NCBI RefSeq assembly: GCF_017562075.2
Contig: NC_054082.1
Span: forward strand, 8,261,050-8,325,049
DNA: 64,000 nucleotides
Origin: Anopheles merus
Taxonomy: Eukaryota > Arthropoda > Insecta > Diptera > Culicidae
Direction: 5' to 3'
Positions 39,863 to 52,500 of this stretch are shown here, in pieces. The stretch's first letter is position 1. Each line of letters opens with the position of its first letter. The translations under genes and the position numbers were made by a program. Below the pieces are notes generated by a model. It was not told the origin of the DNA, did no database searches, and worked only from the letters and a program-made list of their open reading frames with translations.

Positions 39863-42800
39863 ATGCTTTGTTGGTTTGTCGTGCTTGCTTTTGCTCCACT
39901 ATAACACACACAATCTCTAAGTCATCTGCCGTTCTTGTGCACATTCATACACTACCGAGTACACGATGCGCGGCGGCGATCCGCCAGCATCTTTCCGAGG
40001 CTGCGCGGAAATTGGCTTACTGTAGCGGCATGCCATCAGCAAAACTAACATCCCGCAAGCGCTGCGTCGGAATGTAACGTGCAAGGTGGCGTCTGCAAGG
40101 GTCAGCGAATAAGCCCTGCAATAGTACCGCACCTCCCATGAATTGCAAGATCGTTGGCGAAAGGGACAAAAATATTTTCTTCATGCTTTAAAGTTGATCC
40201 CAATAGTGGCGAATACTTGGAACCAAAAGTGTCCGACCCGGCAAAGGGCAACTCTTCGCTGTCGATTCAATCTAGTTTCAGTGTACTTTTTTCCTCTTTT
40301 TTTTTTCTTTGCTATACAGTAAATCACGACCCAAGCACCAGACATTCCGGCTACTAAGCGTTTAGTGAAATATATTAAAATGACTGCAGGCAATAGTCAA
40401 ATATTTAATCATAATGAATGATATATTAATCTGCGAGGGATCCTTCTAGTTCTGGAGCTGCGTTTTTACTACCCACTTTCCTGCTGGACATGAACCTGGA
40501 GGTTCGTTTGAGCTCCAACCGTACCAGTGATGAAAGTTTGCTCGTATTCACGAAAGGGGAAAAATCAGATCCTTAAATCCACAGCGGACGGTGACTGTGA
40601 GTTTAGGGTGCTTCTGTGCTTGAACACACGGGAAAAAGCATGCCTTTTGAAGCTTATCATTCTGCATGAAGGATTTTTTTCCCACTAGGAAGACTTCTTT
40701 TTTGTGTACTTCTGCATCTAAGCTTTACAAATTCCGAGAGCTCGGGAGAGGTCCGAGTATCTTTTCAATGGCACACTGGACTTTTATTTGGTGCCGGTAC
40801 CGTACTCTTAAACCCCAGCAGCATACAGCGAAACTAAATATCTGTTTAGCCTAGCTCTCCGGTGGGTTGGAGTGGCAACAAAAAACTGACCTGGAAACAA
40901 TCGGTTTTAACTTTGCCATCGTCTGACCAGAGTTTTGCAGCGGTTTTGTTCGAAGGAGCGGGGGCACGAGCTCTCCAAAAACCTCACACCAACTGGGGCA
41001 GTGCAGAAGAAATACGCAAAGCAAATAGCACCGCAACCCGAGCTGACCGTGTCCCTTTTGCTTGCGCATACGTGTGCGAGTGTTCTTCGCAGCAAACTAG
41101 GGCTTGCGGCTCAGCTGTTGCACACCTGGTGCTTCCTGGCGGTGACAAGGGGTAGCCCTATAAAACCTGCCCCACGCACACTCATACACTCACATACAGC
41201 GACTATACACTCTCTATTCCGTGCGCTCGTTGACCTTCTTCGGGAACGGGAAAGGTGACACCACCATTACCTACCACCGGCACAAGGGCATGAAAAATCG
41301 ACTCTAGCTACGGCAGCTCCCCCGAGCAGCTAGATTTGGAAAAGAAAATCCAGTCAAACGATTTTTCTGCTCCCGTCCTGCTGTGCCACACATTGGTGCC
41401 ATCTGGCATTGGCATTGGTACTTATCGGTTAAGCATCAAGCAAGACCGTGTGACCGGAATCGTGCTCGTTTCATGCGCTGCACAAGTAGGTATCGGTTTA
41501 CCGTTTACCGGATGTATCGAACACAGGCCTTTCCCGATGGAAAGCAACTGATTTTGCATTCAAATCTCCCCGGCACGAATGATGTTGCTCTAATAGGAGT
41601 AAGTTTTTTTTGGATTAGACAGAAACGAAAAGAGTTTGCAACGCTCGAGTCCTCTTTCGCTTGACGTTTTTCATTAGTATCTCTTACAAGCATTAGAAAG
41701 CAAACAAGCAAAAGATATCCAATTTAATTGCATGTTTCCTTTTAATATCTGTGTTTGCAATCTGCTGCCCTGCTATTTTTATTTTCCTTGCTGTTGTCTC
41801 TTTACGTGCAAAGCAAGGGAAATGCATTTCTCTAATTATTTAGAACGCACACCGGAGGATGTTACAACCCAACCCCGAAACCGGCCTGAGGTGCTACCAG
41901 TTTTATTGACTTTGTGGAACGTAGACACATTTCGTTTCTAATTTGGCAGCGCTTTCGGTTTTCTCCCACGCGCCAAAATAAATAAAAAAAATCCCATCGA
42001 CGAATGCTATGTGCAGTCACTTTTAATCATGCTGCTTGACACGCTTCTCATTAAAAAGTTAAAAACCGCGCTTTAAGCAACAGACAGTTTAGAATTGATG
42101 CGATTCCAATGGTGGCCGGCCGGTTGACGTGTACAGGAGCCACTTTAAAAAGGCGGACAATGTAGCGAGAAAGTTTTCGGTTTTGTGTTTCATCGTTTGT
42201 TTGCTCTGTCTTCGTACCTTTCCGCGCAGCGGATATGCATACGCGGCCCCAAAACAACTGATCCCTGATTTATCTGCAAACCCCCGCCGCAATAACTTTA
42301 GGGATTAGAGCAAAAGAGGGATTTTCTGTCGAATTTGTTTCCCGGTCCCGCGTTCGGTGCATTTTGTTTTCATATTTTCACAAAAAACAATGTCAACAAA
42401 AGGCACTGCGCCGCAGACTTCCAAAATGAAGGAATCTACAGGACCCACACCCACCCCCACACACACAGTTCAACACGCACAGGGATTATTTCCACTTCCA
42501 CCCAGAAACAGGATGATATAATTAGAAAAATTTAATTAAACATCATCCGCAGCAAAACCCCTCACGGTGGCCTGCCATACGCGCGTACGACACGATGGCA
42601 CTGGTAAACCGGGGCGGAAGAAGGATCAAACGAAAGGAAGAAAATCAAAAGTATAAAAAATTAGGCACGAAATAACACAACATAAGCGCAAGAAGCCATG
42701 AAAAATGAACATTTGTTTTGGATCGACATCGAGTGAGAGAGAGAGTGCACAGGGAGGGGGATGGGGGAAAGCATCAGTATGGTAGCTTTCATGGGAAGGA

Positions 42801-43040
42801 AACACGGGAAGAATCGATGAAAATTTGCACAATCGTATGGGAAAGTGCGCCACAGCACGAGTTGACTATTTCAGTGCCCACTGCTTCGTAGCGGCGAAAA
42901 CCGTGGGGAAGAAGCTTTCGCTGCAAGCTTTTCGTACAAAAGCAAAAGCTCTGCAGCGATGGTTCCCGTCCCGACCGTGGGTAGGCGCGCTTTCAGGATA
43001 CTAACGCGCCTGCGCGAAATGCAACAGCGAACTGACGGGA

Positions 43041-43072
43041 CCGGGCGTACACGGGACTGGGCGTACACGGGT
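43041..43072. repeat. Two-copy 16-base tandem repeat
   Basis: Two adjacent 16-base units with the shared core GGGCGTACACGGG, differing at two positions. It lies about 300 bases downstream of the last CASK exon, inside the presumed intron. Confidence 0.8.
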
Positions 43073-43367
43073 CCGGGTACATAAAACCACCCTTAGCACG
43101 ACCACAAACCCACCGATTCTCGCCACCGACACTGGTGACGCCTGACGGGAAAATTGCAAGCACTTCTATGTGCTGCCGTGTATACTATGCAACAGGGGAA
43201 GGGTGTAAATAAATGCAGCAAACAAAATTGCACGCAACTTAAGCATCGGTAGCGGAAACAGAACGTGAAAAATATGACGCATGGAGACCCGCGGTCCGCG
43301 GTGTGACGAATGGGAGGGGAGGATCCGTACAGGGCTGCTTCCATTCTATCGTTCGCACTCAACCTAC

Positions 43368-43535
43368 CTGAATGTGTGGTGATCCGAGCAGGTTGATAAG
43401 CTCCGACTTTTCGCGCACGTACTTGTGTCCCGCGGTGGATGAGATGACATCGATCGCATCCCGACAGCGGCTGATGGCGTCTCCCGGTGGGGCCCGTGAT
43501 GGATTGATAACCGAACTACTGATTCTATCGAACAA
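43368..43535 (-). CDS. CASK: CASK exon: second L27 domain
   Basis: It has 56 codons: LFDRISSSVINPSRAPPGDA, ISRCRDAIDVISSTAGHKYV and REKSELINLLGSPHIQ. This is L27C, the Veli/Lin-7 binding part. The donor is ATTCAG/GTAGGT, phase 0. The expected next block (HDVVA, then PDZ) was not seen downstream in the window. Confidence 0.94.
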
Positions 43536-46500
43536 CTGCTCCAGCCATCCCCGAAAACGTCCGAGTATGGCAATGCAATTATGTGGTGCGTGTGTGTGGT
43601 GATTTGGTCGAATTCATGTCACACAGTTTCGACGTGTTTTGTGTGAGTGTATTGGAAGCGATCGGTATGAGAATGCCATGTTGTTGAATGGGAAAGGCAG
43701 TGTGGTGTTTACAGGTGTCGTATGTGTTGCGGTGAGCAAGCCGAACAACGCGATGATGATGGTCAAACAAATTCGAAAAGGGGAAAAGGAAACCAGAGAA
43801 CGAAAACAAGAAAAAAGAGAAAAAAGAAGTAAAAGTTAGAATGAAAATCAACGAAACGTATCGTCAGGAGGCATGCGGTATCGCTTGGTCGGTCCTCTAC
43901 CGGTGGACAAGGAGCACTTTGTTTTTATTCATCTCCGGCGACACAAAACCAATTCGATACCGCGTGGAGTGAAGCGCTTCATCGTCCTCAAACAGACGAG
44001 TGGCAAACTACTATTCTACGCGTCTTCGAACACACACACTCACACCAACACAGAGAAACACGCATACATGGAGGGTCCATGCGGAAGGAAAACACTTCGA
44101 TTACCTGCAGCAATTCGTGCAGCTTGACGTCGCGCAGCATACCGGCCAGCATATCTGGATCGCAGTTCGCATCTTGTAAAGCAATGATATCGTCTAATGA
44201 GTCAAGAATTTTCTGGATCGCCTCCAGGCCGGCCTCCTCGTCGGCCCACTCGTTGAGGCTTTCCGATGCAGCGCCAATCGCCACTGTAAGGCCCGTCGTC
44301 GCAGTGACCCCATTTTGTCGGCGCAAGGGGTAATTATGGTTGAAGGGATGGAGCAGCATGGAGGGAGGCGGGCGCAAAAAGTGGGTGAAGGAAGAAAAAC
44401 GAGAAGAAAAAAGAGAGACAAAACCATAAGCATGAAGAACAGCGGAATTAGTAAGAGGGTGCGCGATTGTGGCACTCTCTGATTGCGGGAGTAGACCACG
44501 CACCAAAAGAAGACTAAATGAAGGATATTCATGAATAGAAGACTACTAAAACATGATAAAAAAAGTTCTTTAAGCATGTACGCAATTAAAAAAAATCAAC
44601 AAACGGTACCACTCCATTTGTTGTCTTTCCTTTGACACTAGTACCCGGTAATACTAAGGAGTTTTGCATAGTAATTATTGGTGATTGGAGTATTCGTAAT
44701 GCTCCATTCAATTGCGCCCAGGGACTGTCAACCATTTCGGTACCATAAAAATATAATCGTAACCCCTTATTTTATTATCCATATACGTGTTCCTTGCTGT
44801 AAACCCTTCCACTATAAAATGGCATCATTTCAACATATTCTAACACGATACCCATCGAACACCAGGCATCCTGTTGTCGTCAGCAATAAAACGACCATCT
44901 CGCAACCGAGATCAGACAGAGGTTATCTTCTGCGATCAGGCCCGTGAACCTCACTTTCCTCCACAGCTACAGTTATATTCCTCCCAGCTAACACGTACCA
45001 AGCTCTGCGAGCATAAAATTTTAGCACTGTGCACTGAACATTACCACTCTCGCAACATTGCAAAGCAGCAGCGTATGCAACAAGTCATCTCGCGGCGTTT
45101 AGCCACGTCACGAACCGATGTCGCACAGGACAGCCCCACACGTTCTCATCTCATCTCCATCACCGCCAGCCGGTAACTAAAGCAGGCAATTTCAATAACA
45201 TTAAAAAAAGACTTCGGCTCCAATGGCTTGGTGGAGATGATTCCGGCGCTACACCGAAGCATGTTGCTGATGTTTCTCCAAGCACGCCACACACATACAC
45301 ATACAAAAAGGCAAAGAAAAAGAAACGTTCCTAACACACAGCGGATCCCATTAAAGTGGGTTTGCCAGCCAGCATCGTGGAGCAAGCATCAAAGCAAGTG
45401 CAGATATTGCTTTGCCTTCAACTACTTCTTTCTTTCGCCTTTTTCCAGCTCAGGACGTGACGATAGCCTCCCATTCCTTCGCCAGATTACTGGTTTATGT
45501 CACGCCTCTTTCGTCCGTGCATTGTTGCCTCCTTTACGTAGCAGAAAAACAGAAAATACCGCAACGGTGGCAAAAAAAAAACAGGTTCAATTGCATTTTA
45601 ATTACTCGTTAGTCCTGTGGCCTGTAGAGTGCAAACTTTCGCATTCGGCGAACTGGCACATTATGCTTTTATGCTAATAATAAGCGAGAACGATGCCGCA
45701 GTCAAAGCTCAAGCGAGCTTTAAACAATTCAGCACGATCCAGCATGGTTCGTGCTACCTTTAAAGGGTCATTCGTTCGGTTACGTCTATGCAAACTGTTG
45801 AAACGAAATTTAAGTAATTCGATAAAACGATAAAAAAAATCAACTATTTCTCAATAGCAGTTCGCATTAACTCACTTGAGTCGGTATCCGCACAGCAGAG
45901 GGGATCCATCGCAACGCCACCCGCCACCGTTTGCACGGCAGCTTTCAGCTTACGGCGTGCATTGTACCGCTTCAACTCCTCAACCGTATCGCCCAGATGA
46001 ATGCGTTGCAGTTTGTCGCGATCCTAAAACGAACGAAAAAAAAGGGAAACAAAACCATCACAATGTGAGGAACGAGCTCCAGCTAGACAGCCCCCGCCCG
46101 CCTTACCCGTATCCAAGGATGATCCAGCACTTCCGTTATGGTCGGCCGACTGATGGGATTGGGCGCAAGCATCTTTAGAACGAGATCCTTCGCATTGCTC
46201 GATATATGTTTCCATTCCGGGGTGTCGAGCTGTAACAATGGTAGAGAGCGCGGCAGACACGTTGTCTACGTTATGATTCCATTCCTTACGGCGCGTCGAT
46301 GGCACAACCGCGCAAAGGACATACACATTCACACACGCGCGCGCAAGCACACAGATAGTGCATGCTGTATTGCATTCTTTCACACAGTACACAAATAGCA
46401 CCTTAAGGGCAGCAGTGCTCGGAATGCTTCAAATCTTCGCCCTGGGATGCATCCTTCGGATCGATTGACATCGATTCGATAACGTGCCATTCGTGTCATT

Positions 46501-49500
46501 CAGGACGGAAGTAGCAGCGAAAGCAGCTTCCAGCCAGACGTACACACATACACATACTTACCGTGACACGACCGCGTGCGATGGCATCCTGCAGCCGCTT
46601 GCCGGATCCGTGGAAAGGTAAACGACCGGATAACAGGACGTGGAGCATCACGCCAGCGCCCCACACGTCACACGGTTTACCGTACACCCGTCGGGCTACT
46701 ACCTCTGGGGCCATGTAGTGCGGGCAGCCGACTCGTCCTGTATGTCGTCGCGCGTGCCGTCAAATGTAGAGAAAAGAAATGAGAACAGATATTTGGTTAT
46801 ACTTGTGTGCCGGTTGTGCAGCCCTTCGATGAAGCGGTGATGGATAAATATAACAAAATAGTTTGGCGTTAAGCTTGTTGACGTAAGAAACCGAAGAAAC
46901 AGTGAAGACAGCGAGAGAAAGCATTTGCTAGCTTGTACTATTATGTTTTGCCAGGTGCGTTCGAACTTTTACGTTGATTCCATGGTTTATGTGGAATCCG
47001 TAGACTCGTCGTAAAAAGCCACTTTCGAGTGAGTGCTGCTAGAAATACTTTTTGTATCAGTTACAGCGACTTGGGCAAAGTGAAAGTGAAAGTAAAATAC
47101 AGTTCCGCGGCAAAAGCAATTGTTTGCATGATGCATAATCAAATCTACCTACAGTGCATATTTTTGTAATGTGCCGTGTCCTTGCTGTAACACTTTTATC
47201 TCGTAACAAACCATTCTTTTGTACCGTACGGTATGCGCATGCTGAAGCGTTTGCATTTACATCTGAATGTGCTTCGATCGGCACGCTAATGCAATCAGTC
47301 ATGCGTCAATCATTTCGGAAAACACATCCCAAAACACATCCATTTTAGTTACTTTTTTATCCAGCAGCGGGTAGATTTTTCATCCTCACTAGACCTATCA
47401 TTTTCGCCTATCTGACCATCTGGGCGGAAGATCGCTAAAAGCGATAGCTTGCCTTCAATTCAATAAAACCTTCGAGATCGGTTTGGTTCGGTTAGCCGGA
47501 AAAGCTATCTACCAAATCACTACCCCACTGCCAAAATACCTAACCACTGCTGAACCGTGCTTGTGTGCGAACACGGGACATTCTCCGACCCCAACCAGAT
47601 TCCAGACCCCCGTGTCTGACAAATTGAAAGTGATTTGGAATTCCGTAAACGTGTTTCGATGGACACACACCGGTCGTTACTGAACGGTGGCCATGGGTAG
47701 GATTATAAGACCATCGGGACACCTTTAGCAGGGTAAGGATAAGCTTAGGATACGGATTGTTATCATATTGTGTCAGCGTATGGGTCGCTATCCTTGTGTG
47801 ATATCAGACGTACGAACGTCATCATTCCTAAGCAATTACTTTATCAATCAGGCTGATACGGAATGGCTCCAAGATCTCGATTCGACTCACATATTTGCCA
47901 CGGACGGATAGCCAAAAAATCAGCGTAACGCTTCACACTCTCAGTTCTTACCCGCCTGAACACATGTTTAACATTCTCTTGATAGCCATGCAATCTGGAA
48001 AAACCACTAGCTCTATTTTGGGAGTTTTTAACATCCGTCTACACATAAACTCAATTTGTCGGTCAAAAAACCCCAACATTCAAATCCCGTTTCTATCAGA
48101 AACAGAAACAGAAAGTTCCTAATTTATCTTCCAAACTTGCCGGACAGGACCTTGTATTTCGATAATTCAGAGAAAATCCCTAAAACTAAACCGTACAGAA
48201 ACTTTCACGCAAGCCGGCCAAGTGTTGGTTCCGGGCTTTGGATATTCGTCGGAGGAAAGTGAGATTTTCTTCACACCAGCACCGCATACGATCCCTTTTC
48301 GAAAGCTTGCCGAGCAGTTTATTACATTCGCCGCTAAACGGACATACTTCTGCTGTCCCCTATCCTCGCCATTCCTATTGCGGACCAATCCAAATGCCCA
48401 TGTGCATAAGGCATAGGACCAGCTGAGCTTGACGTTTAGCTATTATTAGCAGAAAAACACACACACTCACACACACACGCCCACGCAAACTCAACGGACT
48501 TTATTCAAACCCTCTTCAACAGTCGCACCACCACCCACAGCATTACATTACGGTTACCTTTTTCCTACGCGTTGCGGGAACCATTACACAGCTTGCGACA
48601 CACTCGTGGTGCTTCACTGGCTAAATATTTCAACAACAAACTGTTGGTTTCGTTAAGTATCGTCCAAACTTTGGCCGACAGTTTGCCGTCTACCGGTTTC
48701 AACACCGTATGGTTTTACAAGAGTATTTACGTAGGATAAACTCACCCGGGCAAACTTCGACAAATTGGAATACCACAAAAAGTTTGGCGTGCTATACCTT
48801 TGGCAAATTCCAACCGGACACTCAAGTGTTTCCGACCAGTGCGGGGGTAGGTATGATTTTTTAATGGTGCCTGTTCATTCTACACGGACTTGCTTGTCAC
48901 CTTCTTACCGCTTAATATTGAATGTCCTATGAATAACAGTTTCTCATCGCTTGAAAACTAATTTAACAGAGACGAGCGCTCTCAAAACAACACACAATAG
49001 AAACGGCTTATACTAAACACAAAACAATTCGGCAGACGCATATTTTATGGAGCAATAATGGTTTCTTTTGGTTCAATAATTTATCACCCATTTCACAGTT
49101 TATTCAACGAAACCAGGAAACAATGCTTAACGCGTCACAGGACCTGCAGCGCCGGGTTCAACATTCAAGATTGCTGCCTTCGAAAGGTACGGAGCGGCGT
49201 TTAGCGGTTTAAGTTAAAGTAAAACTTTTCTCATTTTATGCAAATATCCCAAATCGTACCGAAAGTAGTAACCCTAAGTGTTTGTGAGTGTGTGTGTAAG
49301 GGTGTGCACGGTCCGTCAGACGGCAGAAGCAGCTGGAAATGATTTGCCACTCCAATAAACCGCATGTTCTTTTCGCTTTGATCGAAAACTTAGAGTAGAG
49401 GCGGGGTTGAACAGATGAATGGGCGCATGGGAGACAGCAGCTTGACTTTCTTGCTTCACTTTACACGCCTACATCTTCCGTAAGCTTTCGGAGCATGAAT

Positions 49501-52500
49501 ACGCTTTTAATCGGCACCCCGGGACGATGGAAAACGAGAAACAGCTTCATAGCTCACCTACCCCCAAAAACTTTCCATTCAACTGCACAAAAGTTATTGT
49601 CCTTCGTAAAACGTCGCAAAGCAAACAGTGGAAAACCGGTTCGTTAGAAACCAGTTTCGTATTTATTTTCCGTCATCAGTGGATAAGGTTTTGAATCTGT
49701 GCACAGTGCAAGTGAATGAAAAATCAATTCAGATAAGCACAAAATATTCATTCAACGTCACGTGGAATCGAACTATTTACACACATAGGCAATCAACCGA
49801 ATGCAACATTTTACTAAACCAATGATGTGTGTATGAAACATGGAGCAGTTATGTATGCCAAACTATTATTTTTACAATACCTTTTCTGCAATTAAATACT
49901 TATAAGAGAGGGCAAACATAAAACATTAACTACCGTCTGTCTGTTACCGATTGCGATCCGTTTGTCCGGTTTTCACTATTATTAACGACACCGAAAACAA
50001 CTCCAGCGAAATAAAATAAAAGAAAATGATGCGAGCAAAGATGCCCCAAGAATACACCATAAACCTCACAACGATACAAAAGGCAAGAACAATCACAAAT
50101 GTGTACGTGTGTGAGAACAAAAAAAAAAGAGAAACGCAACCGTTTTCAAGCAGATTGATGTGAAACAGATAACAGACAACGTCCGTGTGAGATGAGAGAA
50201 ACCGAAACAACAGCGTCGAGAGTAAATGGGTATGGAAATGAACACAACAGCAGACAAAAAATCAACCATAGTTAAAGATAAATGCACACCAATGAAGTGT
50301 TGCAAAGAAGAAGGGTGATAAACAAAAACAAACGAACACACACTGTTGGGATGGTGCTGTGCTTGCTGCTTACCCTCGCTATCTGTTTTCAGGTAGAGCT
50401 TTCCTCTCGGACTCAAAAACGAACGATGGGGGTCGAGTCTTTCTACAATCATCGTTCCGACCATTTTTCCGGTTTCCCCCCACACTCCCACACACACACA
50501 CACGCCATGGTTGGCACAAGGGTTGTGCATATGTTTGTGGGTTTATGTGTGCGAGTGTGTGCGTCAGTGTTTGTTTGTGTTTGCAAAAGCAAACATGTTG
50601 ACCGAAAAAAGAATGTAGATGAAAAGATGCGGAAGAAAGAGAAAGAGAGAAAGAGAAAGAGATTGAGTGCATGAGTGAAAACAAATTGTAGACCCGTGTC
50701 CTGTCGTGGGAAAGGAGGAGGAATGTTGTTAGTTAAAACAATGCAGCACACACCCACTTGGTTTGCGTTATCACCAACAGACTGCAAAGTCCTGCGCTAA
50801 AAAACACTATTAAAAGAGTGAGGTATAATAACTCACAATGGGACAGGTAGCAACAGAATTCGTTTTTTTCGCCAGTAGTGAAGGATAAGTTTTACAGAAA
50901 CTACGTATAGTAAACCTGGTAGGTTTTTGGTAAAGGCTTTTTCTAATTTTTCTTTTGCTAAAACAATACAATCCCTTGAAACTACCATTCCGACGAAGAA
51001 GGATAACTAATTTAAACAGTCAAAATCACTCTTAGGTTGGGACATGGCTTTCGCAACCTAAATCAAACAACAGCTTTCGGCGTTCCCATTCAAGCACATA
51101 TCACTCAATGTTATCCGATACCGGTTTGACGATGGCCTTTTTTTACATCATTGAGCCTCTCGCCAATAGGATAGCCACAGAGCGAAGAGTTGTGCCCTTT
51201 CAGCAAGCCGCACAAACCGAACAGAACATTTTCCCATGAAGAAAAAAATATCATTAATTTACCGCTTGGGCCTTATTAAATCAGTGCGTGAAGCTTCCAA
51301 TTAATTATCTTTCGACACTGTCCATCACTGGTAATAGTAAGGCTCGGTATCAGATATACCTTTGTTGCGACTTTTCCTTGGCTGATACACGGCATGCTTA
51401 CACTGGCTTCAATTCTATACTCTGATTATTGAAATGGTTTAAAATTGAAAATAATTCGAATGGTAATCATGATCATAAATAGTAAGTATGTTGAAATGTT
51501 TCAATCCTTTAGTTTGGAAATTATCAGTCAAACAAACCACCATGCGCCTCCATTTATGCAAAAGTTTTAAGCCATAACCTTTGTTATTTACGCAACAGAT
51601 TGTCACATACAAGTGAATACAATTTTTCAAAGATAATTGAATAAATAGTTAAGCGAATAAACAAGTTAATAACTTATTTATATCTTTAATTCATAATCTT
51701 GAATTCATTAAGCATATGCACTTTAATTCATTTAATGATCTTTAACATTTTACATTCTTCTACAGCGGATGTACCAAACACTCTAGAAAAATCGAAGCTT
51801 CATTCAGTTCTTTAAGTATCAATAAACATATTATTCATCCAGTTCTCATATAAGTCTTACCACCGATAACGCATTAAATATCATCCCAATCAAACTTACC
51901 ATGCGTCTCCACCGAATCGCGTCCACTGGGAAGCTGAACAGCCGAACCGAATCCACCGAGTTTGACAGGTGCCGAGTTGTCTGCCGTTGCCAACAGGGCA
52001 CAGGCGGGCCGTACATCCCGATGAATGATGTCGTTCTCGTGACAGTACCGTAACGCCTCCAAAATTTGCCGCAAATAGTGACTGAAATGAATGCAATTTA
52101 CGTCCCGCGCACGACCAGCCCGCAAGGCGGAAGTGCACAGAGAAAAAAAAAACGCGATTAGCAAACGCATGACTTCAATCAGATCAGAGAAAATTATCGA
52201 CCGAACGAGCGATTTACGGCACCGTTAGGCACTGGCGTTGCTAGATGATTCACGCAAAAATTCAATTATTTACACATGATAAACAATGGAATCATCGATG
52301 CGTGTACGCATCCACTGAACAATCAAACTAAAGCACTGATATTAGATTAAGGGCTAACTATTTCGAGGAAAAATCTTCCTCCCAAACCTTTTGTACAAAC
52401 CGGCTCATATATCGTGTATGTATGTGTTAATTCGATTCGATTGAGAAGGAAACTTTTCTAGATCCTGTTTCAATTATCCTACGATTATCTTCAACCTCTC

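Larger units (their letters stand above)
28267..43367. other. Long non-coding region, presumed CASK intron
   Basis: About 15 kb with mixed GC-rich and AT-rich stretches, TTG and CA repeats, a small inverted repeat and a two-copy tandem. Long frames at 33601-34122, 35802-36402 and 39034-39823 overlap on opposite strands and show no family resemblance. No CASK PDZ, SH3 or GUK exon was recognised. Confidence 0.6.
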
